Assembly (NCBI GenBank): GCA_022570795.1
Contig: JAKUDP010000006.1
Span: forward strand, 2,294,001-2,358,000
Length of the DNA: 64,000 nt
DNA from: Sphaerulina vaccinii
Lineage: Eukaryota; Ascomycota; Dothideomycetes; Mycosphaerellales; Mycosphaerellaceae
Direction of reading: 5' to 3'
Below, one piece after another: positions 54,620-64,000 of the stretch; the stretch's first letter is position 1; each line of letters opens with the position of its first letter. The position numbers were made by a program, and so were the translations under genes. The notes below the pieces were generated by a model. It worked only from the letters and a program-made list of their open reading frames with translations, made no database searches and was not told the DNA's origin.

Positions 54620-56483
54620 ATGGCTGGGAAGCGAATGAAAAGGTCTGCTCCTGCAGCAGGTGTTACGGATATTCCTGAACCCATGCAGAAGAAACGCGTC
54701 AAGACCGAAGCCGACCAGACTTCGTCCCTGCCCATGTCGACAATGTAAGTCTGTACATCTGCCTCGTGCTCGAACATAACGTATGGCACTGGGGCTTCGC
54801 TGGATCAAGACTTACTGATCTTATGACCGCTCGAGATACACCGAAGTCATTACCTTCATTGTGGGTCAAGAAGCAGTCCCTATCAAGATTCACAAGGGTG
54901 TGCTCGAGCATCGCTGTACGGCGTACTATCAGGACGTGATAAGACCTCAGCTGGCGTCCAGCGTGGATGGCCACAGCACTGTTACTATTTCTGTGACTCC
55001 TCAAGTCTTTACCCACTTCGCTGGCTGGCTTTACATCAACGACATACCGCAGGCCGGCAGTGATTTGCCCGTAGGTGATCGTCTCGTACTAGGCGATGGC
55101 GATGGCGATGGCGCATTCACTGGCTACTGGAATGACGAAGTCCTCGTGGACTTGTGGAACTTCGGCATGGAGACTGGAATTCACGAGCTCGCCAATACAG
55201 CGCAGACGACTCTGCAACGGCAGAACGACGTCTCGCGATGCCATTGCCAAAGCCTTCTCCGGAAATTCGGAGACACAAAAACTTATACGAGAGTATCTGG
55301 TCGAGGAAGCCAGTCACAGCATTGGGCAACGCAGTGAGCTAGCGGGCGATACTGCTACCTATCATGCAACTTATGTGGCTGCGGTACTGGCGAAGCCTTG
55401 GAGTGCAAGTCGTGATCGATACGGCTATGTATTCCCATCGTGGAAAAAGGACTCCTGTGCGTATCACATGCACGGCGAGGATCCTTCAGAGACGCAGGAA
55501 TGTAGAGCGTATGGGAAAGATTGGAAGTATGTCGAACAACCTTTGCAGGATCTGGAGTGAGCGTTGTTCTGTCATTCTCGGTGCAATATCATCCATGCAG
55601 CTGACAAGAAAACAGACTCTTCTCTGGAGAGATTGTTCGCATTGATCTTACGCCTGACCCCGAAGAAGTCTCGCACATGAGTCTCTCCAACCAGGTGACA
55701 GCGTCATATGCCGTGCACCGCAAGCTACTCTGCCAGGAGTCTCAATACTTCAGAGGTGCCCTTGAAGGGCGCTTCTCAGAGAGCCAGCGTGACCAGCTTG
55801 AGCTTCATGACGAACCCCGAGCATTTGCCATGTTCGTGCACTGGCTTTACTCAGGCCAGATTCACACACTTACCGCCCAAGAGTATAAACAATTACCAGG
55901 TGATCACGCCAAGGAGGAAGAACTCGACAAGGACACATACAGTTTCGCTCATGCCACAAGGATCCAGAGCGATGTCGTGGAGACCTACATCCTTGCTCAA
56001 TTTCGCGACGTTCGTCGCCTCAGAAATGCGATGATGGACCTTTTGATCAGCCAACGTCTGAAGAGATGGCCATTTCTCACAGCCATCCACGAATTGATTC
56101 AACTTGCTTTCACGCGGACAGCAAGTACGTCCATGCTTTGCAAATTCATGATAGAGGAGGCTGCATTGAGCTGGACTTCCGTCAACCAAGGACCAATTGT
56201 TAAACAACTTCACACACTCCCTGCAGAATTCCTTGGCCCGGCGATGGAGCGCATGCTTACGAAGAGCAAGTATGACGAACCTTCGTGGAAACGTAGTCTA
56301 TGCAACTTTCACGAGCACAGTGAGGCGGATGAGAAGAAAGTGTGCGAAAAAGACCGCATGCGCTGGGCGATCTCAGTTGAGGACTTCAGACACCAACATC
56401 CAGCAGATCCCAATATATTTCCTCAGCATGCGATACAGAACAGTTTCTTGAGCCGGTACTGTACGGGCTCGGACTCCGATTAA
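54620..56483 (+). pseudogene. Tandem-BTB gene with a frameshift (locus iii)
   Basis: Exons: 54620-54744 (basic N-terminus, QKKRVKTEADQ), 54836-55556 (module A) and 55616-56483 (module B), with phase-2 introns. Module A: VGQEAVPIKIHKGVLEHRCT, FTHFAGWLYINDIPQ, VDLWNFGMETGIHELAN. After TTLQRQN the frame shifts: the family motif QNxxxxRTTxxxA is shortened, and RDAIAKAFSGNSETQKLIRE continues one base out of frame, then CAYHMHGEDPSETQEC. Exon 2 is one base longer than a whole frame would allow, which agrees with an indel (about 17 bases lost relative to the paralogues). Module B is intact: SYAVHRKLLCQESQYFRGAL, FAMFVHWLYSGQI, VRRLRNAMMDLLISQR, CNFHEHSEADEKKVC. It may be inactive, or encode only module A to the shift. 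Confidence 0.7.
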
Positions 56484-56616
56484 TGAGCTGGCAGTTGGGT
56501 TGTGGATGCGACGAGGTTGAGACGGACTTCACTGCGGCCACTTGCAGGACAGATCCTATGCAGTCTGTCTGTTGAGGAGCAAAGCAATATACATATGCAG
56601 CACAAGCGGGTTTAAG

Positions 56617-58431
56617 CTATGGTTTTGGACCAGCAGCAGGTTGCGCAAGACACAACGAGACCTGCCACTCAGCAAGACGATTCCGGCACAGTCTTTGCTC
56701 CTCGTCACCAACGTGCTCGTGGTAGTGCTCGCACGCATTCATAACCCAACCAGCAAGCGGTCTGTCGCCTCCAGAGTCATTCAGCGGAACCATCCCCTTC
56801 AGAGATGCTGCTAGAAACTCTCCTGGCAGTTCACCAAGATGATCTAGAGCCTCGCCTTGATTACTGACTGTCCACCCATATGCCGCTTCCTCGATCATGA
56901 ACTTGCAGAGCTTGGATTTGTCCGAAGTCAGTTCATACGCACGCTGAATGAGACTACAATTGGCAGTTAAAAGAGGCCATCCTACGCAGCGTTGTTCGAT
57001 GAGCGCGTCTATCGTGGCGTTCCTGAGCTTGCGTACGTCTCGGCGCTGCGCGAAGATGTACAGGGCCAGCATGTCTGACTGGACTTTGGCAAAGAACCTA
57101 GAGTCTGCTTTGTGAATCGGCTTCACATCTCCAGATGCGATGTCTGAACTAGGTTGGACCTCTCCAGAAGTGTGATCTGGAGCAGTCACAACTACAGGCC
57201 CATTAATCGCGGAGTCGAATTGCATCATCGTCAAAGGCTTGATCCTCTGCGTGTATAGCCAGTGAACGAACATGCCGAAGATCTCTGGGTTCTCGTCTTC
57301 CAGTACTAGTGTCCTGCCTTGTGCTTCTGCGAAACCGCCTTTAAAAGCTCTGTCGAAATATGCCGACTCTCGACAAAGCAGGGAGCGGTGGATCTCGAAT
57401 CGTTTTCTATTGATCCCAATGATGATCTCGACGGTGTGTCCCAGGAGCCAGCTATGATTCGGTCAGCATATGTGCATACTTGAACGGAATGATATGGGAC
57501 GGTATGGGGTACTTGGGATCGTTGCGAAAGTTAGCACTGGGCGACTTACTCAATGTCGGGTATATCGCGAGGTGGGAGGACTCGATTATCCACCCAATGA
57601 CCTTCGCACTGCTCCACTTCTTTCAAATCGTCTGTGTGTATATGGTGCATGCATGGATCCTCAGACCATATTGACTCGTTGCTCTTCTCTTTCGATCGAC
57701 TGACCAGCTCTTCCAGAACCTGGGCTGCATAAGCCGGCGGGTACGCCTTGGTCCGGCCTGCCAGGACTCTGCTTTTACCAAGACGCTGGAACGCTTCTTC
57801 GACCAGGTAGTCGCATAGAGGTTCGTGCGGATCTTCGTCCCACTCATTGAAAGCCGTCTCGACTGCTGACAGGCACGTGGTTCTTCGCCAGTGGCTGTTT
57901 TGTAGCTGCAGTGTTGTCAAAGCAGTGTTTTCCAGTTCTGGAATTCTATTACAAACGGCATATTCCCACAGGTCGACTAAGTCCTGGTCGCTCCAGATGC
58001 CAACCTCGGTGCTTGGCTGGTCGTTCGACACGGTCTTGCCTTCCACTAAACGATCTTGCTTCGGCAGCTGATCAAGCGCTTGTGGCACATTGCGAGTGTA
58101 CAACCAGCTTGCAAAGAGCTTGAACGTGTTGGGGTTATCATCAAGTAACTGAATCGGATCGCTTGCTATGAGATGGGCATGAAACTTCTCAGCCCGACGC
58201 TTGAAGACACCACGATGGATTGTGATCGGGCAAGCTGCCGCGCCCACGAGGAACGTGACAGTCTCATCATACCATCCGCTTCAAAGGAACGTCGGCGAGA
58301 TGCTATGATCTTGGCCGGGAGACTCACATCACGGGAAAGATGGGCGTGATGTCCTCATCTGTCTTTATGCGTTTGGCATCCTCGCCTGCAGCATCTTCCT
58401 CTGCAGCTCGCTTCTGAAGTGTATTGGACAT
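56617..58431 (-). CDS. Tandem-BTB protein (locus iv), intact
   Basis: Exons 58328-58431, 57550-58278 and 56617-57451 join with phase-2 introns throughout, giving 555 residues with no lesion. Exon 1 has AKRIKTDED. Module A: VTFLVGAAACPITIHRGVFK, FKLFASWLYTRNV, QDLVDLWEYAVCNRIPELEN, LQNSHWRRTTCLSAVETAF, LVEEAFQRLG, ending CMHHIHTDDLKEVEQC. Module B: VEIIIGINRKRFEIHRSLLC, FGMFVHWLYTQRI, DMLALYIFAQRRDVRKLRNA, KLCKFMIEEAAYGW, ending CEHYHEHVGDEEQRLC. It lies tail-to-tail with locus iii, 133 bases apart. BTB proteins dimerise and often act as Cul3 adaptors; two different BTBs in one chain could make a heterotypic scaffold (inference). Confidence 0.85.
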
Positions 58432-59017
58432 GTAGAGCGTAGCAGCCGCTTGCACCAAGTCGTGAAGCCGTCGTTGCTGATGTACTGAATGTTAATGTTG
58501 GTGTTATTGGTGTGTCTATCTATGGCAAAGAACGCCACCCAAGTACGTGTGTGCACGGGCCTTGGCACATGCATTAAGTGATGTATTCGAGTTGATTGCT
58601 ATGCAGGAGGCAAAATCGAAATGTCTGAATCAGTCTGATTGAGGACGCGAGGTCGACGTGTTCTAGCGCGATATCAACTTTCGGCCCCGAGACGAGCAAG
58701 ACACAGACTCGCAACGACAGTATCTCATCCATCGACTTCTCGTTTCTAGTCTTGCTAGATCACATTGCATGGAAGATATTTCGCTTGTTGCTTGCGACGT
58801 TTGGTGAGCTTGAAGTCCAATGTGTATGCAGCTCACTAATCGGAGTCTATTCAGGCGCGTGACTTCGCCGAGTGCTGTAGAGACCACGAAGCAGGCATTC
58901 GTGAAGCGAGCGACTGGAATGACTCAATGGAACAGGACTATTATGTAAGTATGCTACTCCAGAATGGTCAATGTAATTACAAAGCGGCTGTTATGCTAGA
59001 GAGCGCAAAGGGATCTC
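58432..59017. other. Intergenic region
   Basis: Upstream of locus iv and downstream of locus v. Holds the promoter of locus iv. No repeat or RNA is recognised. Confidence 0.4.
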
Positions 59018-61025
59018 TCACGACCAAGTGAAAGGACCACGCGCAAAAACACGGGTGAAGGACAGCTGATCCTTGGGGTTGTCTGACTGCAAGAACTTCC
59101 ACGTCTTCACGCACTCAGCCGGTCGATCGTCATGCTCGTGGTATCGGCACAGGTCTCGCTTTGCCTTCGGCCATTTATTCACAGCCAGATCCAAGCTGCT
59201 CATTTTATCTTCGAAGATAATTCTGGTCATCGCCTTGAAGAATCGTTTAGGCAGTCCAGCAAGGCTGTTGGTGAACATATGGTCTTTCACTCCAGGACGA
59301 CAGCAATACGTCGCTTCGTCAGCTATGTATTGGCAAAGCTTGGAGTTTGATGGTAGCCTTTCGAATGCTCGTCTGATATTGTTGGCATTCGCAGACATCA
59401 ACGGCCAGCCTCGGACGCGATGTAATATGATGGTATTCAAGATGTCGTTTCGAAGATCTGGTACGTTCCTGAAGTCCGCTAGGATGTAGAGCTCGATAAG
59501 GTTGGATTGCATGTCTTTGGCTTCTTCAACAGTGATGTCGATGCGACAGGCGGATTTTATCAGCTCAGGAGCAGTATCATCATCGCCGGTCTCTTCCTCC
59601 TCCTCTTCCGCGACGTACTCATCGTCATGGATTTTGCCGCCGTCGTGGTGATACTCGTGGATATCGCTGCCACAGTCGTACATTTCTTCATTACTTTCAC
59701 TGTCCCCTGGTTCACCGGCATGCGACACGATCCTCGGTCTGTTCCTTCCCCGATTCTCCTTCCTGGTCACTTCTGCTGTGACCTCTGATGCTACATCTCT
59801 GCTGTCCTCCGAGCCTGCTTGCAATCGATCGAGGGCGCACAATTGCGCCATGTGGAAAGGACGAAGCTCTTGCTGATACAGCCAGTCAACGAAGAGTCTG
59901 AATGTCGTTACATTCTCCTCCTCAAGGACTATGCGGTTGTTGTTCGCTTCAATCCAACGTCCATTATTCAGCGCGCTGTCGAAATAGGACGATCTTTGGC
60001 AGATCAGGTCCCTGTGGACGCAAAATGGAAAACGTGTAGTTCCAATGAGGACCGTGGACGTCGAGCCAAACTTGTCGCTGTATCAAGGTCAGGAAGAAGA
60101 TTTCATGCCCGAGGCGTTGTAGGGAACGTACTATAAGCAATTGTCAATTCTCTGACTTGAACCACCATGGTCGTGCCAGATGTCGTGACAATCGCCCTTG
60201 GCCTCATTGGAATCGCCATCGTGCAGATGATGAACGCATGCATTCTTGGCCAGGCCGTGAAGTACGCGGCCAACGTATTCGAGGGGATAGGTTGTTGTGT
60301 TGTGCGGCGTCCGTCTCAAACCCAGATGGTGGACGGCTTCATCGATCAAGTATCTCTGCAAAGCTGATCGACCTCTGTGTTGGAATGCGTGACAGACAGC
60401 CTCTTTCGATGTGGTTCTCCCGAGCTCAGTGTTCTGCTTGGCCAGCAGCGATATGCACAGATTGAAGAGCTTGTTTATGCTGTAGCAATCAGAAAATATC
60501 CACAGACTGACAAGATCTTCCTCCCTGTGTCGAGCAGTGAATGTGCCAGTCTCGTCGATGAGTCTCTTCTGAACATCAGTATCAGTCGACTTGGGTTTGT
60601 GCGGCGGAAGCTGTCCAGTGTATAGCCAGATCACAGACAGCTCGAAGATGTCAGCGTCCAGAGTGGTGAAGTCGGAAGTGCACGTGTTGGATCGTGCTGC
60701 TCTGAGATTTTCCAAGAGTTGGGGACAGCTTCTCCGTAGTGGACTCGTGTGCAGTGTGAATGCACGCTGGGTTGGCCCAATGAAATAGGTCTCCGTATCG
60801 ACATAGCAACCACGAGGTGAACGAAGCGGTCAATGATACACACAACTATGCAGAGTGGTATGAGACTAACAGGTCAAGATCAGAGTCCTTCAAGCCTGCC
60901 AACATCGCTCTGAGCTGCTCGTTCTCGACTTCCACTTCATCTGTCTTTGCGCGTTTGCTTTCGAGATCCGGCTCTGCTTCTGCCGGTCTTTTCAGTGCCA
61001 AGTCCTGCTTCGCTTTAGTAGTCAT
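59018..61025 (-). CDS. Tandem-BTB protein (locus v)
   Basis: Exon 1 starts at ATG 61025 (SKRAKTDEVEVENEQLRAM); its donor lies near 60870 but the join to exon 2 is uncertain because no ideal acceptor of the expected phase is present. Exon 2 (about 60790-60132) has module A: TYFIGPTQRAFTLHT, FELSVIWLYTGQL, EDLVSLWIFSDCYSINKLFN, KQNTELGRTTSKEAVCHAF, YLIDEAVHHLG, ending CVHHLHDGDSNEAKGDC. A 54-nt phase-2 intron (GTACGT, CTGAC, ATACAG) leads to exon 3 (60077-59018) with module B: TVLIGTTRFPFCVHRDLICQ, FRLFVDWLYQQEL, an acidic insert (AEEEEEETGDDD type), NLIELYILADFRNVPDLRND, ending CRYHEHDDRPAEC. Probably functional if exon 1 joins properly. Confidence 0.75.
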
Positions 61026-62140
61026 GATGCAGAATTGGTCGCACTACTCTGCGACGACCAAGAGGAAGTAATTGATGAAGCATGAAGAAGGCGTGTGGAA
61101 AGGAGATGCGATTAATGCGTCTCAAATGAACAGCAAGGATGTCGAAACTTTACGACGTGTGCATTTCCCCTCGCTGCTGAGAGGCTATCATGATGGGTTG
61201 CCTGATGCGTTGTGCTACTATCGCCATCATCTGTGGTAGTGGAGTGGTACATGTTGTAAAAACTGATGATGTGATGCAGTGGAATGAAGAAGAACGTGAA
61301 GTCGACAAAACAGCTCCATCGACCGCCAAGCCAGCGTTCGGAGCCAGTTCCGTCAAGTGATCTCCCATCACCGGAAAACGGTTGCGTTCTTTTACACCAT
61401 CCCTCACTACTTCAACCTCAACAAGATGTAATGTTCTGTGCAGCTTTGCCACTACTCCATCGATGCCTGCTTGCCCACGTTCCACTGTCTACCCGAGCAC
61501 ACCCACCGCGACCCTCAGATCTGGAGCATCGGCGAAGGCAAGGAGGAGGGGAAAACACAAGCCAGGACAATCACATTCTTGCATGCTGTTCAGTTGGCGA
61601 ATATGGTCATATGCATAAGAAGAGCATTATCTACTGGTCAGAGCACTGGTGCCATAATAAGGGCAGAGGATTCCCTGCGAGTCTGAACTGGTGAAGCGGT
61701 TGCATCCTCATACCCAATGTCGACCGATCTGCAACTGCAGTTCGTGATGGAGGGCGAGATGCTCGAGGTTCGACCGCGCTTTCTCAACGTAGCTGAGGGA
61801 TTCTCGGGCCACATTCGGTCCTCATGTCCTCACAATGTATCGTTGTACACCTGAGCTCCGAGTCCATGGGCGCATCTGCTATCGAATCGTGGTCCGATAC
61901 GCTGCCCGTTGACACAGCTGGATCATTTGGGACACTTCCACGATCAATGCCTGCATCAATATGCTCATATAGCCATGGTCCACGCGCTGCTGACAGGATA
62001 CATACAATACTGACTTCTCGGAGTTGCGAAGAACATGTGTAAGTTAAAGGCCTCGGCTAATCGAATCCTTCGACGTGTTGGGAGCAGCTGTAGCTCAACT
62101 TTCTCAATGTCTTGCTTCGAATACATGCACAAATGTGATC
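61026..62140. other. Divergent intergenic region
   Basis: About 1.1 kb between the divergent BTB locus v and the MFS gene. A 136-codon plus-strand frame (61284-61694) has no domain-like composition and is not called. No repeats are recognised. Confidence 0.4.
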
Positions 62141-63481
62141 ATGTCGACCGAAATTATTGCCCACAACGATGTCGAACTCGAGCGGCTATCCTCCCCACGA
62201 CACGAATCTCGAGGCATCGACGAAGTTCCGCAAGACAGCCAATCACTCCCACCATATGATGGCGGCAAAGCAGCATGGCGCTTGCTCCTCGCCGCATTTG
62301 TCTTCGAAGCACTACTCTGGGGCTTTCCACTCTCGTTCGGTGTATTCCAGGAGTACTACTCCCAATTGCCTCAATTCAAGGACTCCCCATACATCTCCGT
62401 CATCGGCACTGTGGCATCTGGGATGTCATACATGGCAGCACCGCTCATTATACCGATCATCAAGCAGTACAGCAGATACAGGCGCCATATGATCTGGTTT
62501 GGTTGGACACTGGCATTGCTGGGACTTGTTGCTGGCTCGTTCACTCGAAGCCTCGGCACACTGATCCTCACGCAAGGTGTCATGTACGGCGTAGGCTTCA
62601 TCATCTTCTACTATCCCATTCTCAGCATGGTGAACGAGTACTGGATCGCACGTAGAGGCATGGCTTACGGCTTCCTGTGCAGCGCATCTGGAGTATCCGG
62701 AGCGGCATTGCCAATTGGTCTTCAATCTTTGCTACATCGCTATGGCTACCATACCACTCTACGAATCATCTCAGTCGCTTTGCTGGTCCTAACTGGCCCG
62801 CTGATACCAGTGCTCAAAGGACGGCTTCCACATTCAGCCACAGAAATTTCTGCTCCAACAAGGACCGACTGGTCTTTTCTCAAAGTCCCGCTCTTCTGGA
62901 TATACAGCGCCTCAAACTTTGCAATGGGTCTGGGCTACTTCTTTCCTTCCATCTACCTGCCATCTTACGCCACCTCGAACGGACTTAGCTCGACACAAGG
63001 TGCTCTCCTGTTAACGATTATGAGCATCTCTCAAGTGCTTGGGCAGTTCAGCTTCGGGTATTTGTCTGATAAGGATCGCATTTCCCTCAGCGTCCTGATG
63101 AGCTCATCGGCTCTCGTCGCAGGCATCGCTGCATACACTTCCTGGGGTTTTGCCCATACATTCGGAGTTCTGACAGTCTTCGCCATGATCTATGGCTTCT
63201 TCGGAGCTGGATATACTGCTATGTGGGCGAGAATGGGCACTGCTGTGACCAACGAGCCTACCGCCGCATTCGCTGCGTTTGGTCTATTGAACTTCGGGAA
63301 AGGCGTTGGCAACGTTCTTGCTGGACCCATAGGTGGTGCGTTCCTGGCTTTGCGGAACGCTGTTGATGCTGGCACATATGGCGCTGCGAGGTATGGAACT
63401 GTCATACTGTTCACTGGAAGCTGTATGCTGGTGAGTGCTCTTACTGTTGGCCTGCAGTATGTGCGATGCTCGGGACGGTGA
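62141..63481 (+). CDS. MFS transporter, monocarboxylate (MCT)-like
   Basis: Intronless, 446 residues from ATG 62141 (MSTEIIAHNDVELERL); an upstream in-frame ATG at 62075 is less likely. Twelve membrane segments are visible. GGKAAWRLLLAAFVFEALLW, GFPLSFGVFQEYYSQ, MYGVGFIIFYYPILSMVNEY, WIARRGMAYGFLCSASGVSG and the mid-protein SFGYLSDKDR loop (motif A-like) fit the fungal MCT branch of MFS_1. Such proteins carry monocarboxylates or other organic acids, or have unknown cargo. The acidic N-terminus is cytosolic. There is no transporter cluster context. Confidence 0.85.
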   Translation: MSTEIIAHNDVELERLSSPRHESRGIDEVPQDSQSLPPYDGGKAAWRLLLAAFVFEALLWGFPLSFGVFQEYYSQLPQFKDSPYISVIGTVASGMSYMAAPLIIPIIKQYSRYRRHMIWFGWTLALLGLVAGSFTRSLGTLILTQGVMYGVGFIIFYYPILSMVNEYWIARRGMAYGFLCSASGVSGAALPIGLQSLLHRYGYHTTLRIISVALLVLTGPLIPVLKGRLPHSATEISAPTRTDWSFLKVPLFWIYSASNFAMGLGYFFPSIYLPSYATSNGLSSTQGALLLTIMSISQVLGQFSFGYLSDKDRISLSVLMSSSALVAGIAAYTSWGFAHTFGVLTVFAMIYGFFGAGYTAMWARMGTAVTNEPTAAFAAFGLLNFGKGVGNVLAGPIGGAFLALRNAVDAGTYGAARYGTVILFTGSCMLVSALTVGLQYVRCSGR

Positions 63482-63703
63482 TGATTGCTGCTGCACCTTC
63501 TTTTTGATCTGTCCTACATAGGTTGCTGTTTCCACTCATCTGAACGTGGCTGTGCAGCAGGGCTGTGCAGTAAACAATGGGACTTGAATATAGTCAGGCC
63601 TCTCCCCGCCCCAGGTTAGAAGAGGTAACATACTTATCTCCCAGCGAATCGCTCTGCCAGCTCTTCGCCCATTCTAAACTAGCGACTACCTCGATCTACT
63701 AGC

Positions 63704-63849
63704 ATGGCTTCCTTCACGACCGCGGAGATCTGTAAGCGATTGCAAGTGATTGGACTTCTCTGCGCGCCTGCTGCTCTCTTGCCGCAGTTTTTGGCAACGA
63801 CTGCAGCGACTGGGCCTCGTGCTCTTTAGACAAGGGCCTCGTCAAATGT
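63704..63849 (+). CDS. 5' exons of a gene truncated by the window edge
   Basis: ATG 63704 opens a 28-nt exon (MASFTTAEI), then a GTAAGC intron (63732-63787) with a GCCGCAG acceptor, then an exon 63788-63849 (FFGNDCSDWASCSLDKG) ending at a GTACGA donor. Frames and phases fit. The downstream part lies beyond or near the right edge. The cysteine spacing may indicate a small Cys-containing protein. Low-moderate confidence. Confidence 0.35.
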
Positions 63850-64000
63850 GTACGACTTTGACTTATCCTGCCTCTCTCTGCCCGCTATAACAAGCTCTAC
63901 ACACCCCGAGCGTTAATTAATATACTGGCGCTTTTTCTTCCATGAAGCAGAGATAGGTGTGCTAACTTAACTCAGTAGAATTTTCGTGTTTGTGTCTGGG

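Noticed and set aside
1..64000. CRISPR arrays, rRNA or tRNA genes
   Set aside because: No regularly spaced repeats, rRNA-like sequence or paired A/B-box tRNA structure was recognised by eye. Isolated GGTTCGA-like strings fall in coding exons. A tRNAscan-SE run would settle the tRNA question.

Overview
The window reads as nuclear DNA of a filamentous ascomycete (Pezizomycotina, most likely Dothideomycetes). Genes are compact, most introns are about 45-90 nt with GT(A/G)NGT donors and CTNAC-like branch sites, and gene families are typical of these fungi: HET-domain proteins, MARVEL proteins, F-box/2EXR-like proteins, BTB proteins, TRI12-type and MCT-type MFS transporters and a COP9 signalosome subunit. 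I recognised no tRNA, rRNA or CRISPR array. All exon joins below were read by eye from splice signals and frame continuity.

Layout. 0-6 kb: a small hypothetical gene, a tandem pair of diverged paralogues, a long non-coding stretch with degenerate repeats, and a basic nuclear-type protein. 6-20 kb: an intact HET gene, an HD-domain protein related to cyanamide hydratases, an RBR/RING-like gene split by an AT-rich relic, a MARVEL protein, a PQ-loop vacuolar transporter, a second HET gene with an in-frame TGA, and a large fungal membrane protein, also with an in-frame TGA. 20-31 kb: mostly conserved genes, including COP9 signalosome subunit 1, a second MARVEL-like protein, a protein with a SUMO-interaction-like tail, a membrane/coiled-coil protein, an F-box-like protein and an AhpC/TSA-like thioredoxin-fold protein. 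31-38 kb: gene-poor, with an intact 331-bp MITE (terminal inverted repeats, TA target duplication) and a TRI12-type efflux transporter.

38-61 kb: the most unusual region. Five loci encode proteins built from two different BTB/POZ modules in series (A then B). The two modules are joined at a phase-2 intron in the same place in every locus, and each module ends in a CxxHxH...C motif that could bind a metal. One copy near 39-41 kb is degenerate, one near 55 kb carries a frameshift, and three look intact or nearly so. Between them lie two F-box-like genes, a divergent pair of Cys-rich (Apple/PAN-like) proteins, and a helix-turn-helix protein resembling the DNA-binding part of fungal integrase-like elements. 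62-64 kb: an MCT-type MFS transporter and the first exons of a gene that runs off the right edge.

Several accessory genes carry a single lesion (in-frame stop, frameshift or insertion) while the conserved genes are clean. This suggests a rapidly evolving accessory region. Assembly error must be excluded for each lesion.
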